Shown: piece by piece, positions 34,098-43,452 of the stretch
Position numbering within the stretch: position 1 is the first letter of the stretch
How the letters are laid out: every line of letters starts with the position of its first letter
Assembly: GCF_047663525.1 (NCBI RefSeq)
Contig: NC_092606.1
Span: 4,462,501-4,526,500 of the forward strand
Direction of reading: 5' to 3'
DNA: 64,000 nt
Source of the DNA: Anas platyrhynchos
Taxonomy: Eukaryota > Chordata > Aves > Anseriformes > Anatidae
Position numbers and translations under genes: made by a program
The notes under the pieces: model-generated
What the model saw: only the letters and a program-made list of their open reading frames with translations
What the model was told of the DNA's origin: nothing
Databases searched by the model: none

Positions 34098-37000
34098 TGC
34101 TGTGCCGTGGGCTATGGCAGAACAGTGCCAACGGGACACGGACCCGAGAGGCTTTATATAAATACCACTTTGGGGGTCCCACCACTCAGATCTTCGTGGC
34201 TTCCTTTTTCCAGGGAGGCGAAATGACAAGGAATAACCAGCACAATAACTTACTCTGCAAAAAGCCCCAAGAGCGGCCCTGTCCGGCAGCGGGGCTCATC
34301 AATTCCTGTTTAACTTTTCGGCAGTATCTCACACACACATCTGCTTCCCAGCTCCGGCATTTCCTGTCGGGGATACCAGCTCTGAGCTTAGAGCATCAGG
34401 CTGCAGTCTTCAGGGCGGCCGTCAGCTGTTGAACCTTTGATCTCGCTGCGTCCAGGGATCCCCTGCACGACAAATCAGATGATGAGAACTTGTGTGTAAG
34501 CCACGCGTGGTGCAGCATCGGAAGGGCCCTGAGGAAAAGGAGAGTAAATTGGCTTCTCTTCCTCGGGGCTCATCTGCGCTGCACAGTCATTACGAAGGAG
34601 ACGAGCAGGGAACAGGGATTATCCATCAAAGAGATGTCCCCGATCTAATTAAACTGGGAAAGCTGAAAGAGCTGGGTCACCAGGGTGTTTTTAAACCAAA
34701 AGGGAGAAGGGACATCACCAGGGAATTTGGCAGCCTCACAAGTGGTCACAGTTACATAGGTTTAAGTCCTTCGTCTACAAATAAATCACTCTGGATTTAC
34801 ACAGAGTAACTGAGCTCATTTCCCTTTTTAGCTGATAAAAGCCCGGTTGTCTGGAATTTCAACAAACCAATTGTAAAAGCAGCATGTGGCAGAGGACTGA
34901 CTCACCCCGTCATTTTCTCTGCAGCCACTAAAAACAAAACCTCCACGCTTCCTTGGGCCAGCCTAGGAGCTGCCAGGCCCCTGGGTGAGCATGACCATAG
35001 GTGAGGGACTGACCTGCGGGACTCCTCCAGCTCCGCTCCGTGCTCCTGCGTGCAGAGAGCTGCAGCCCTGGCACACCGCAAGGCTCGGTACGTGGGGGCT
35101 GTGGCTTTTGCCTTACAACACCGTCCGTGGTGGTTTCAGCCCCTGAGGAGTGCGGTTTCCTCCTGAAGACTGGCAGCGAGCGGCTCCCCGTCAACCAGCA
35201 AGATGGAGCAGCTGGGGCTTTGCGGATTCCTCGCCCAAGGAACGGGGGATGACTCCACAGCAGGGAAGTTCAAACTGCTCGTGTTTTTTGGCAGGTCTTC
35301 ACACGATCAAATCAGCACTCGGATTTCCAGCAGAGCACTTCCGAGAAATCCCACTGGTGATGATGGTTCCTAGGTAGGCAAAAATATCTTGGGTCTGGGC
35401 TGTAGAGTAGCCACAGAAGAACAGTGATGAAAGAGAAGCAGATCTGAGAATAATACCAGGGAATTTCCTGTACTGGCCGTCAGAGAGCATCTAAATCAGG
35501 CAAGAAACAGGCACCCAACTTAGCAGCATCCCCAGTCATTTTCTTTTCCCAGAGGAAGAAAAAAAAACTTGAAGTCCTGCCCCGCAGTGGCAGCGGCATG
35601 TTTTCTGTCCAGGAAAACAACAAAGTCACAGGGACCTAGCAGACAATCTCTGCTACAAGCCTGCTGAGGCAGGAGACTGCCTTGCAAATTTCTTCAATCA
35701 GGTTGAAAATGGAGTTTCATGATGCAAATTAAGGATCGATATTAATAATTTGCCTGAGTGCTACGAGGAGTGAAAGCTGAAGGCTGTTAAACAGGACTCC
35801 CTAGATGGGAAGCTGCAAGGACCAACACCGAGGTGGAATTCAGCACAGAAAACTCAGCTTTATCTCCCGCAGGGACCTATATTGCTAATGTCATGCTAAG
35901 TTCTTTTCACATTTGCTTTTATTTGGGACTGTATTTCTCAGGTTAGGATAGCAACGGCCACACTTGGTTGCTATCTTTAGTTTTCTAAATCAAGACCGGC
36001 GACGAGGCGTGCCAGCAGCACCGAATGTGACCCAGAGCAGTTCGGGAAGAAGGCTGAGAACAGCAGCAGGCACTGTGGTGCAGCAGCATGCCACGATGTC
36101 CCTGCACACTCCTCAGAGTTCCTGCAGTCTCTGGATGTTTTCATCACAGCACAGGAAATGCTGGCGAGTGCCTCGATGCTCTTCCCTAAAGGTCAGACTT
36201 GCCCTTCTGGGCACATTTCTGCTCCTCGTGCTCACTTCAAGGAGGGAGAGCTCAGAAGATCCTGAAACAACAGCTTCAAGGGATTGTTTGAACAATTTAA
36301 ACCTTGATGCCTGCCTAAAAAAAACTACCTAAACTTCTGAAAGATGAGCACAGCGAGGCCAGGATACAGCTCCGTGCTGCACTGCTGCCAGCACAGGCTC
36401 CTCAGGGGGCTTCCCATGCCAGGATGAAACCCAAACCCACCCAGGAGGTCCCACACCCCTGCTCTGAGCTGCTACCCACAGCTTGGGCCACTGCCATGGG
36501 CTGCCAGAGGCACCCTGTGTCCCGCAGGGGGCACCCGCACCCCGTGCCTCCACACCCAAACCCGCACCCATTACTCACCAGCACCACGTCACAGCCCAGA
36601 TGCCACTCACCTGCTGAGTGACTTCTTTTCCATAATTTTTTACAACATGCACTGGTCCAGCACTCCTTTTGCTATTCTTTCTCCTTCCCATGGCTATTCA
36701 GAGCACATAACCTTTCATTTCAGGGCGATCAGGAAACAGAATTATTAACAAACTTGTGAAAAAGTTCTGTCCCAACAGTGGATGATATCTGGGGCATGGG
36801 CTGCGAGCCTGCAAATCCATGTCTCATCCTTCCTGATCTTTATACTTGGGAAATTCGGTTTTGGGGGAGGCCCAGGGGTGCTGAGGATGCTCATGGCATC
36901 CCCTGGCAGCCCGGCCCTGACAGCTGACAGCTGGCAAGCGGAGGCCATGTTAGAGTCATGCCCAAACAATGGGGTTGCAAAATATGTAGCACCGCATATT

Positions 37001-38750
37001 AAAAAGGGATTAGGAGAGGAGAACCACCACGAGTAGGAAGACGGGAGCAGGCTTGGAGCAGAGCCTCAGGCTCTGTTGCAAACATGTTTTCTGGAGCAGG
37101 ATTACAGTGGGCTTGGAGGCACCGCTCACCTCACAACACAGCCCAGCCCGTGGATTCGCTCCTCAGATCCCACACGTCGGTGCAGATCCTGCTGTGCCCC
37201 AGACTCCAGGAGGAATCTTCCACCCTCACTGCTGAATATCAATTGTGCTGCCTGCCAGCAAACGTTCAGGGGATTACTCGTTGTGCTCTCTACCCCCGGA
37301 GGCACTGAGGATAATCAAGTGGAAACCAAACCAAGGAGGAGGTTGGAGCTGGGAGTTAAGACAGCCAGTGGAAAAGGAACTTTGGCCCAATCTCTATCAC
37401 GTTCTAAATCTTTTCTTCTCGGGTTTCCAAGGCTTGGATTACACCCAGAAATAGACTGCTGTGTGTTAATTTACTCCCTTCGGGGCTGCTCAGAGTCATA
37501 TTTAACAACAGGCTTAATTGGGGTTTATTATTGTCAGCCCACTGTTGCCATAAGGACGGCGAGGAGGAGCGGGTGGGTGGATGGTTGTGGCTCAAGCCCA
37601 GCTCTGCCTAACCCAGCCTTGACACAATCCAAACACCTCAAAGGAGGGCACTGGATCTGCTGCTGCGAAGACTCACCGGGGTTCTGCCTGTCTGAAGGGT
37701 TCCTCCTGGTCTGAGTCACCAGGGGCTGCTTCATGTCCCGGAACATGACGTTTCTGTCCCTCCTAGGTGTCCCGGGAAGGTGGATAACGCAACCCACTCA
37801 GCTCGAGACCTCGGCGGTAATTAGACTCCCACAGGATGATTGTGCCCTTTATAAAAGGGAATATGCAAAAAGTCATTGCGAAAGTAATTCTTATCAGTTT
37901 TAGAGCATTCCCTTTCGGTGCCTCTGGCCAAGTTAACACCTTGCTTTTCTAGTCTCCCTTCCTTTGGCAGTTCCCAAATCCCATTGCAAAACAGGGCACT
38001 GCCATTGCTTTCATTTCAAAACTGTAAACCCAAGGAACCCCAGTTCACCTTGCTGCCTGTCACACAGACTTGGGGCAAATCCAGGGCAGAATTTTCCCCA
38101 GGTGCCATTTGATGCTGTGCCCTGCATCATGACAGACCCACCATAGAACCTCTAATTCCTTTACTCTTCTTTCTAGACTGAAAAACACACCCCAGACTCC
38201 GTGCTCTCATCCTTCACATCCTCATTTACTCCAAACATTTCCTTTTTATCATGCGGCACCACTGCAGCGCGGCGACCCTCGCTCTTCCCAGGGGCTGAGC
38301 CAGCCGAGGGTACTCACCTTTTAGCAGGGCAGTGGCACTGCTCCCTCTGCCAACACACGGTTCAAAGTCTGAATCGGTGCATTTTCTCCTTTTTCCATCA
38401 AAGAAGGACACAGCAACGGACCTTCAGGCAGGAGGGGGAGTATCGGAGTCTCCTCCTGTTCAACAATAATCTAGGATAAACTTCCTACGGCTTGAAACGG
38501 TGTCACAAACAGCCAGAAAGCTGAAAGTGAAAAGGTGTTATTTTTGGCAGAAGGTCTTTATAGCTGATGCAGGAACTTTCTCATTAGTTACTCATTGCCT
38601 CAGCAAGTCTCATAAAACAGACAGCAGAGCCCAGCAAATACTTTTCTTCAATGTTCTGGGAGCTCAGAAATCCAGGAATTAAATGAGGCCTTGAACCCAT
38701 TTTATGGACTCACTTCTTAGTGAACTACCATAAAATATTAAAATCCAGAC
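34098..38750. other. Intergenic interval between CPD and TMIGD1
   Basis: 4.6 kb between the divergent genes. Nothing with family resemblance, no RNA gene and no clear mobile element was seen. It could hold distal regulatory elements of either gene, which cannot be judged from sequence alone. Confidence 0.6.
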
Positions 38751-38752
38751 CT

Positions 38753-38821
38753 TATAAATGCAGGGAGGAGAGCGCTGCACATTTCTTTTCAGAAGCAGCC
38801 TCTCCTGGGACACTTCCCAAG
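38753..38821 (+). promoter_or_regulatory. TMIGD1: Predicted TMIGD1 TATA box and non-coding exon 1
   Basis: TATAAA at 38753-38758 is followed about 65 bases later by a strong donor AAG/GTAAGT (cut after 38821). The matching acceptor, CTCTCTTCAACAG, ends at 39092, just before the coding exon. This predicts a short non-coding first exon, about 38783-38821, giving seven exons in all. Inference from signals only. Confidence 0.5.
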
Positions 38822-39114
38822 GTAAGTCCTCTGCTACATCCCAGAGACAGCCGCCCCTGGCAGGCAGGTAGTGAGAGGCAATGGATTCATGCAACAGAGG
38901 TGAAAGACACAAAATCTCCTTGGTTATGCTTGGACTTGGAAAAAATTGTGCAACAAATTGGCTTAGTTTATCCCCAGTGACCCTGGCCTGGTGTTGGTGA
39001 GGGCTCTCCCCAGGGTGTCTGATGGCAGCAGGCAGCCCCTCTGCGAGCCCCAGCAGCAGCAGCAGCGCTGTGGCTTTCCCTCTCTTCAACAGGCACCGGC
39101 TGGGCTCCTCGGAG

Positions 39115-39193
39115 ATGGCGCAGAAAAGCAGCCTTGCAGTCCCCTATGCAGTGCCTGTCCTCCTGGTTTGCTTTTTGGCATGCGTAGCCACAG
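39115..39193 (+). CDS. TMIGD1: TMIGD1 signal-peptide exon
   Basis: Encodes MAQKSSLAVPYAVPVLLVCF then LACVAT and one base. The exon probably begins at 39093 with 22 bases of 5' UTR. ATG context GAGATGG (G at -3). Donor GTAAGC. Confidence 0.9.
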
Positions 39194-42100
39194 GTAAGCA
39201 ATGGAAAAAAATCCATCATCACTTTGTCCGAACCGCCTCGTGCTGACAGGAGAAACCGGGCCTGGGTGCTGCCTGGGGTGATGTGCCACAGCAGCATCCC
39301 AAGTTTTCGTACGCTCTGGAGCTCTTTCCCTGAGGATTGCCTAAAAGCTGGCCTCTGATTTTAGAGGAGCTGAGCAGGGAATGGGGAAGCATCAGCATTT
39401 TCAAATGTTAGTGCAGCAGCTGCATGGGAATGACAAGGCCGCTGTGCTTTTATATTCTGCAATGTGCTTTTAGCTCGTTAATCCATGACTGGTTAGTCTA
39501 GTGAGTTTTAACTTGATAGAAAAATTTATTTCCCATACTGTTTTCCCATTTAATACATCCTGAGGTTTGTACGTTAGATTAACTGCAACTCACAAACTGC
39601 CTGGGCATGGCAGAGGAGCTGATTCACTGCTCTACACTCTCAAGCACGTTCAGCTCAAGCCAAAGAGCAGAATACCAAACTGTGTCACGAAAACTGAGGG
39701 CACCGGTATGCTGCATCAGTGACTTGTAGCAGAAGGTTGGGCAATACTGGCAGGATGCTCTTTTGCTGTGTGTTACGTCGTTGCTGACATAATGTGGTTT
39801 TCAGACATTGTCTTATTATAGGTCAGGCTTTGGCATTCACGCAGGCACTTGCAAATGCCTCACTTTGATTTTAAGTAACCATGAAGTGAGCTTTGTGATG
39901 AAGGTGCTTCCTGTCTCAGAAACTAAAGTCACACTTGAAAGATAAGTGTCATGTTGAAGCCTGGAGCTCTTCTGTCAGTGTCTCCTTCAAAGTCAAGGCC
40001 TGGGGAAACCGCAGGGCTTCTGTGGGAAGGGTACAGCTTAGGACACCCAAATGCCCTCATTCTCCTTCTGCAGGCGTGGAACTGTCTGTAAACAACCATG
40101 CTGCTGACTTCACCCTGTCCACATCATCTGGGACTCCCATCTCCCTCTCCTGCCTGGTACAGAACAGCAGCAAGGCCGAGGAGCTGCTCTGGTACCGAGG
40201 AGATGGCCAAGTGGATCTGAAAGATGGGAACAAAGTGAACATCAGCAACATCTGCATCTCCCCGGCCACTGAGACCGACAATGGTGTCACCTTCACGTGC
40301 AAGCTGAGGCGGGACCAATCCGTCAAGGTCTCGGTGATCCTGGATGTCCAGTGTGAGTCGTTGTTGTGGATATCTGTGTGGAACGGCCTGGTGAGACAGA
40401 ATCATGGGCTGAGCACCTTGGGGTCTGGGTGTGAGTCGAAGGCAGGGTGTTTTGCACCCTTGTACGCTGTGTTCACCCGGAAAAAATGCGTTTAGGAGGA
40501 GACAGCTCACGTGGTAAGACACTCCCTTTCCACACTGTTGCTTATGGCCTGATCTGATGCCTCTTTTACAGGGAGTGGGTGGGCCCTTAAGAAGATTTTC
40601 TGGCTATGTCCCTGCCTCCACCTAGATTCTTTCTCAAGGATACAAGTCAGGGCAGGGGAGTCACGGGAGCGACTGTCATGCCTGCCCTGCTGATCCCTGG
40701 GGATCATGAAGGGCTGCAGGGCAGCGTGCCAACCCCATTTAAACAAGGCGCACAAGCGATGTGAAAAGCGAAGTTATTTCCTGTTTAATGGCGAGCAGCG
40801 TTGTTAACGACCTATTTATCCGCATTTACTCTGAACAGTTCCTCCCAATGTGACTGAAGACGAGACCGTCAAAGCCGAAGAAGACAAAGACGTCACTCTG
40901 ACCTGCAATGCCAAATCCAACCCGCAAGGCCAAGCAACCTGGTACAAGAACAACACCATCCTGACCCTACAGCAAAATCGCTACCAGGTGTACCAGACTA
41001 GCGAGGTCTTCCAGCTCTCTATCACGAAAGTAGTGAAGTCTGACAACGGGACCTACACCTGTGAGGTGAAATCCTCTTTGGGAACCGGGAGAAAGAATTT
41101 CCACCTGATAGTTGAAGGTAACAAGGCTGCTGCTAAACAATAAGGTTCACACCTAACTCTCCATTCTGTTTTACAACGATAGCAGTCCACTTACATTAAT
41201 ATGGTGGAGAAGTGTAAAGAAATGTAAGTGGAAAGTGGCAAACTCCCTGTGTTTATGAGGATCTCACCTGCGCCCAGGTGCACAGCACCAGTAAAGGCCT
41301 TTCCTGCTTTACTTGTTATTCACAGGCACTTGGCAAGCATGGCCTGAAGCAGACTCGTCCCGCTTTCTCACTTCCCATGATGACAGGGCACATCCAAGTG
41401 TGTTTTAAAGCACCTCAGGTCTCACTTGAAGCTTTGTATTCCAACCACAGTATTCTGTCATGCTAAAAAAGCTGCTTAAGGCAAGACAGATTAGCTGTCC
41501 TCCAGAAATGACTGTACCTCTGTGGACTACAGGCAGGCGGAGGCCGAGCCGTGCTGGATGCCTGTGTCTCTGACAGGTGATGCTTGGTCAGGTGGCCCAC
41601 CAGATTAGGGGCATCCACTGCCCACCCCATTGCCCATGGTGTCCTGAAAAAGAGATAAAAGGAACGTTAGCTGTCAGTGATACAGCTGGATATCCATATT
41701 GCCACACGTAACAGTACCCCGGGGATCCTCTGCAGGGACCGACATTTTAATTCCTCCTTTGGTTCGCCAAAATAGAAATGTGCCTTTCTGTGGTTCTGTG
41801 AAATGACTTGTTTTATGTAACTGTACCAATCTAGCAGATACACAACCTCCTCTCCCCTCTTTGCAGATAAAAAAACTGTTTTCCCCCTGGAGGCTGTTAT
41901 TGCTGCTGTGGTGGTGGTTACGCTCACCGTGCTTTTTGGAATTGTGGCTCGAAAAGATAAAATTTTTAAGGTACGGATAGATCTAGTTTCTGAGGGAAAA
42001 AAGTAGATTGTTTTGCTGTGATGCCCTTTTGTTTTCTGCCTTTTCTATACTGCTTTGTTGGGTTGCTTTCAGTGTTAGAGAACCATTATGTGCTACCTCC

Positions 42101-42658
42101 TGCGTTGGATTTACCAGTAGATAAATCAAATATTAGGTATTCTAGGGGGAAAGAATTACACGCATGTAAGACATTAGTAAAAACACCCCTTGGCCAGAAC
42201 ATATGAAAGATAACAGGACTCTGTCTTTATTTTCAGTGCTTCAAGAAATCAAGTGAAACAGCTCTGTAAGTATTTGACTGCGTATTCATGCAGCTTCCCA
42301 GAACAAGCTTCTGAATTAAATCCTGTCTTTAAGCCTCAGCAGAAGCTGGGGAACAAAAGACCTCTCAACACACTAACTCCAGCCAGGCTGAGCTCCCCTG
42401 CTTCTGCTCTGGCTGAAGTTGGCCTGCACCTCCTCTCCCAGCAGAGAGGCTGGGCAGGAGCACGGGGACAGGAGCACAGAGGCACAGCCCCAGGTGGCTC
42501 CTGGCCTGGCCATCCCAGCACCCTGCAATGCCTGTGGGGAGGCAGTGGAGGAAAATGGGATGCCCCAATACAGCCCAAGTGAATTCCACTCGGATGTTTT
42601 TGTATTTTTTTTTTCCATAGTAGGTGATTTTTCTTTGTTTTCATTTCGCTGCAGGTAA
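39115..42658 (+). CDS. TMIGD1: TMIGD1, transmembrane and immunoglobulin domain-containing protein 1
   Basis: TMIGD1 is a small adhesion receptor of intestinal and kidney epithelium. Coding exons are 39115-39193, 40074-40352, 40839-41117, 41867-41970, 42237-42265 and 42655-42658 (stop), 257 residues against about 262 in human. Order: signal peptide about 1-27 (AVPVLLVCFLACVAT); Ig domain 1, about 28-120, with Cys in SLSCLVQ, core Trp in LLWYRG and Cys in TFTCKL; Ig domain 2, about 121-213, with VTLTCNA, ATWYKN and SDNGTYTCEV; membrane helix about 220-239 (AVIAAVVVVTLTVLFGIVA); short basic tail ending SSETAL. The last residues fit a class I PDZ-binding motif; in the family this tail binds NHERF scaffold proteins. 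It diverges from CPD and precedes BLMH, as in mammals. Identity rests on domain order, size, tail and synteny. Confidence 0.93.
40074..40352 (+). CDS. TMIGD1: TMIGD1 Ig domain 1 exon
   Basis: 279 bases encoding one Ig fold: GVELSVNNHAADFTLSTSSG, TPISLSCLVQNSSKAEELLW, YRGDGQVDLKDGNKVNISNI and NGVTFTCKLRRDQSVKVSVI. Acceptor CTTCTGCAG; donor GTGAGT. N-glycosylation sites at NSS and NIS. Confidence 0.94.
40839..41117 (+). CDS. TMIGD1: TMIGD1 Ig domain 2 exon
   Basis: Also 279 bases and the same phase as the first Ig exon, pointing to exon duplication. Encodes FPPNVTEDETVKAEEDKDVT, LTCNAKSNPQGQATWYKNNT and VVKSDNGTYTCEVKSSLGTG. Acceptor TGAACAG; donor GTAACA. Confidence 0.95.
41867..41970 (+). 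CDS. TMIGD1: TMIGD1 membrane-helix exon
   Basis: Encodes DKKTVFPLEAVIAAVVVVTL then TVLFGIVARKDKIFK. Acceptor CTTTGCAG; donor GTACGG. Confidence 0.92.
42237..42265 (+). CDS. TMIGD1: TMIGD1 tail exon
   Basis: 29 bases encoding CFKKSSETA and two bases of Leu. Donor GTAAGT. Reading on into the intron also gives Leu and TAA, so the C-terminus SETAL is the same spliced or unspliced. Confidence 0.88.
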
Positions 42659-43130
42659 GGATCAGCAAGTTCCCGTGCACGCCCACAGCTTCTAGTGGCG
42701 GAACACAAACCCCTGCAAAGAGATGATTAAACCCTGCCATGAGGCTCGAGTTCCTGTGGTCTTTTTGAAATACAAATACTTCTTCACGGCTCCCGATTCT
42801 GGTTTATTGTTTAAAGCACAGCCGGGGGGGGCAGGCTGCCAAACCTTCCCTGTGTGCACACCCAGGGCTGGATCGGGGTGCGACACGGGACTGAGGGGCT
42901 GGCAGCCACCTTCTGGGCTCCGTCCTACAGCATGGCTCCTGGCCGCCCCGTCCTGCTGGCATCCGACTGCCCTGTGGTGTTTTGTGGTGTTTTTTGTGGT
43001 GCCGACAACCCCATCACCACAAGGCTGTGGCACCCAAACTCTCCCCTTGGGGCCATTACGGGGCACGAAGGCGCCACGGGGACCCTCTGTGCACCTCACT
43101 ATATAAATAAATAATAAATAATTAAATAGG
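42655..43130 (+). other. TMIGD1: TMIGD1 last exon: stop codon and 3' UTR
   Basis: After acceptor TTCGCTGCAG the first base completes Leu, and TAA follows at 42656-42658. An early ATTAAA lies at 42726-42731. A cluster of AATAAA (43106, 43113) and ATTAAA (43121), followed by GT-rich sequence at 43131-43142, makes a convincing main poly(A) site. Confidence 0.75.
43106..43126 (+). terminator. TMIGD1: TMIGD1 poly(A) signal cluster
   Basis: AATAAA at 43106-43111 and 43113-43118 and ATTAAA at 43121-43126, followed within 20 bases by GTGTGTGTGTACGTGGGG, the typical downstream element. Confidence 0.75.
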
Positions 43131-43339
43131 GGTGTGTGTGTACGTGGGGGGCGGGGGGGGGGGGGTCCTCTCCCCCCCTCAGAACATTCTGGAAGGCTGT
43201 AAGGAGGAGGGAGGTCGGGGAAAGGGGGGTGGATGGGGGGGGGGGAGGCGCCCTCAGGGACACCGCGCGCGGCCCGGCACAAGTTTGTCCCTCGGCGGCC
43301 GCCGTCCTCACCGCCCCCCCACTCCCCTCAAGGCCCCGC

Positions 43340-43439
43340 TTCCTGCTTCCGGTGCCGGGGCTATAAAAGCCGCTTCCGCCCGGCCGCACGACCCGCTGCG
43401 GGGCCCCGGCCGTGTGAGCGGAGCCCCCAGACCCGCGCC
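43340..43439 (+). promoter_or_regulatory. BLMH: BLMH promoter with TATA box
   Basis: TATAAAA at 43362-43368 lies 72 bases before the ATG, so transcription should start near 43392-43398. An ETS-type core (CTTCCGG) is at 43346-43352. The surroundings are CpG-rich. Only about 230 bp separates this TATA box from the TMIGD1 poly(A) signals. Confidence 0.7.
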
Positions 43440-43452
43440 ATGAACGCCCGCG
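43440..43452 (+). CDS. BLMH: BLMH coding exon 1
   Basis: Only MNAR and one base of Gly before donor GTGAGG. The CGCGCC before the ATG is GC-rich, and the residue count to the catalytic Cys73 fits this start. Confidence 0.88.

Larger units (their letters stand above)
39194..42236 (+). other. TMIGD1: TMIGD1 introns
   Basis: Introns are 39194-40073, 40353-40838, 41118-41866 and 41971-42236; the last, 42266-42654, follows. No repeats or RNA genes recognised. Confidence 0.75.

Noticed and set aside
33915-34229. Open frame with repeated 10-residue units
   Set aside because: It is a consequence of the 30-bp minisatellite period; there is no start context, splice signal or family match.
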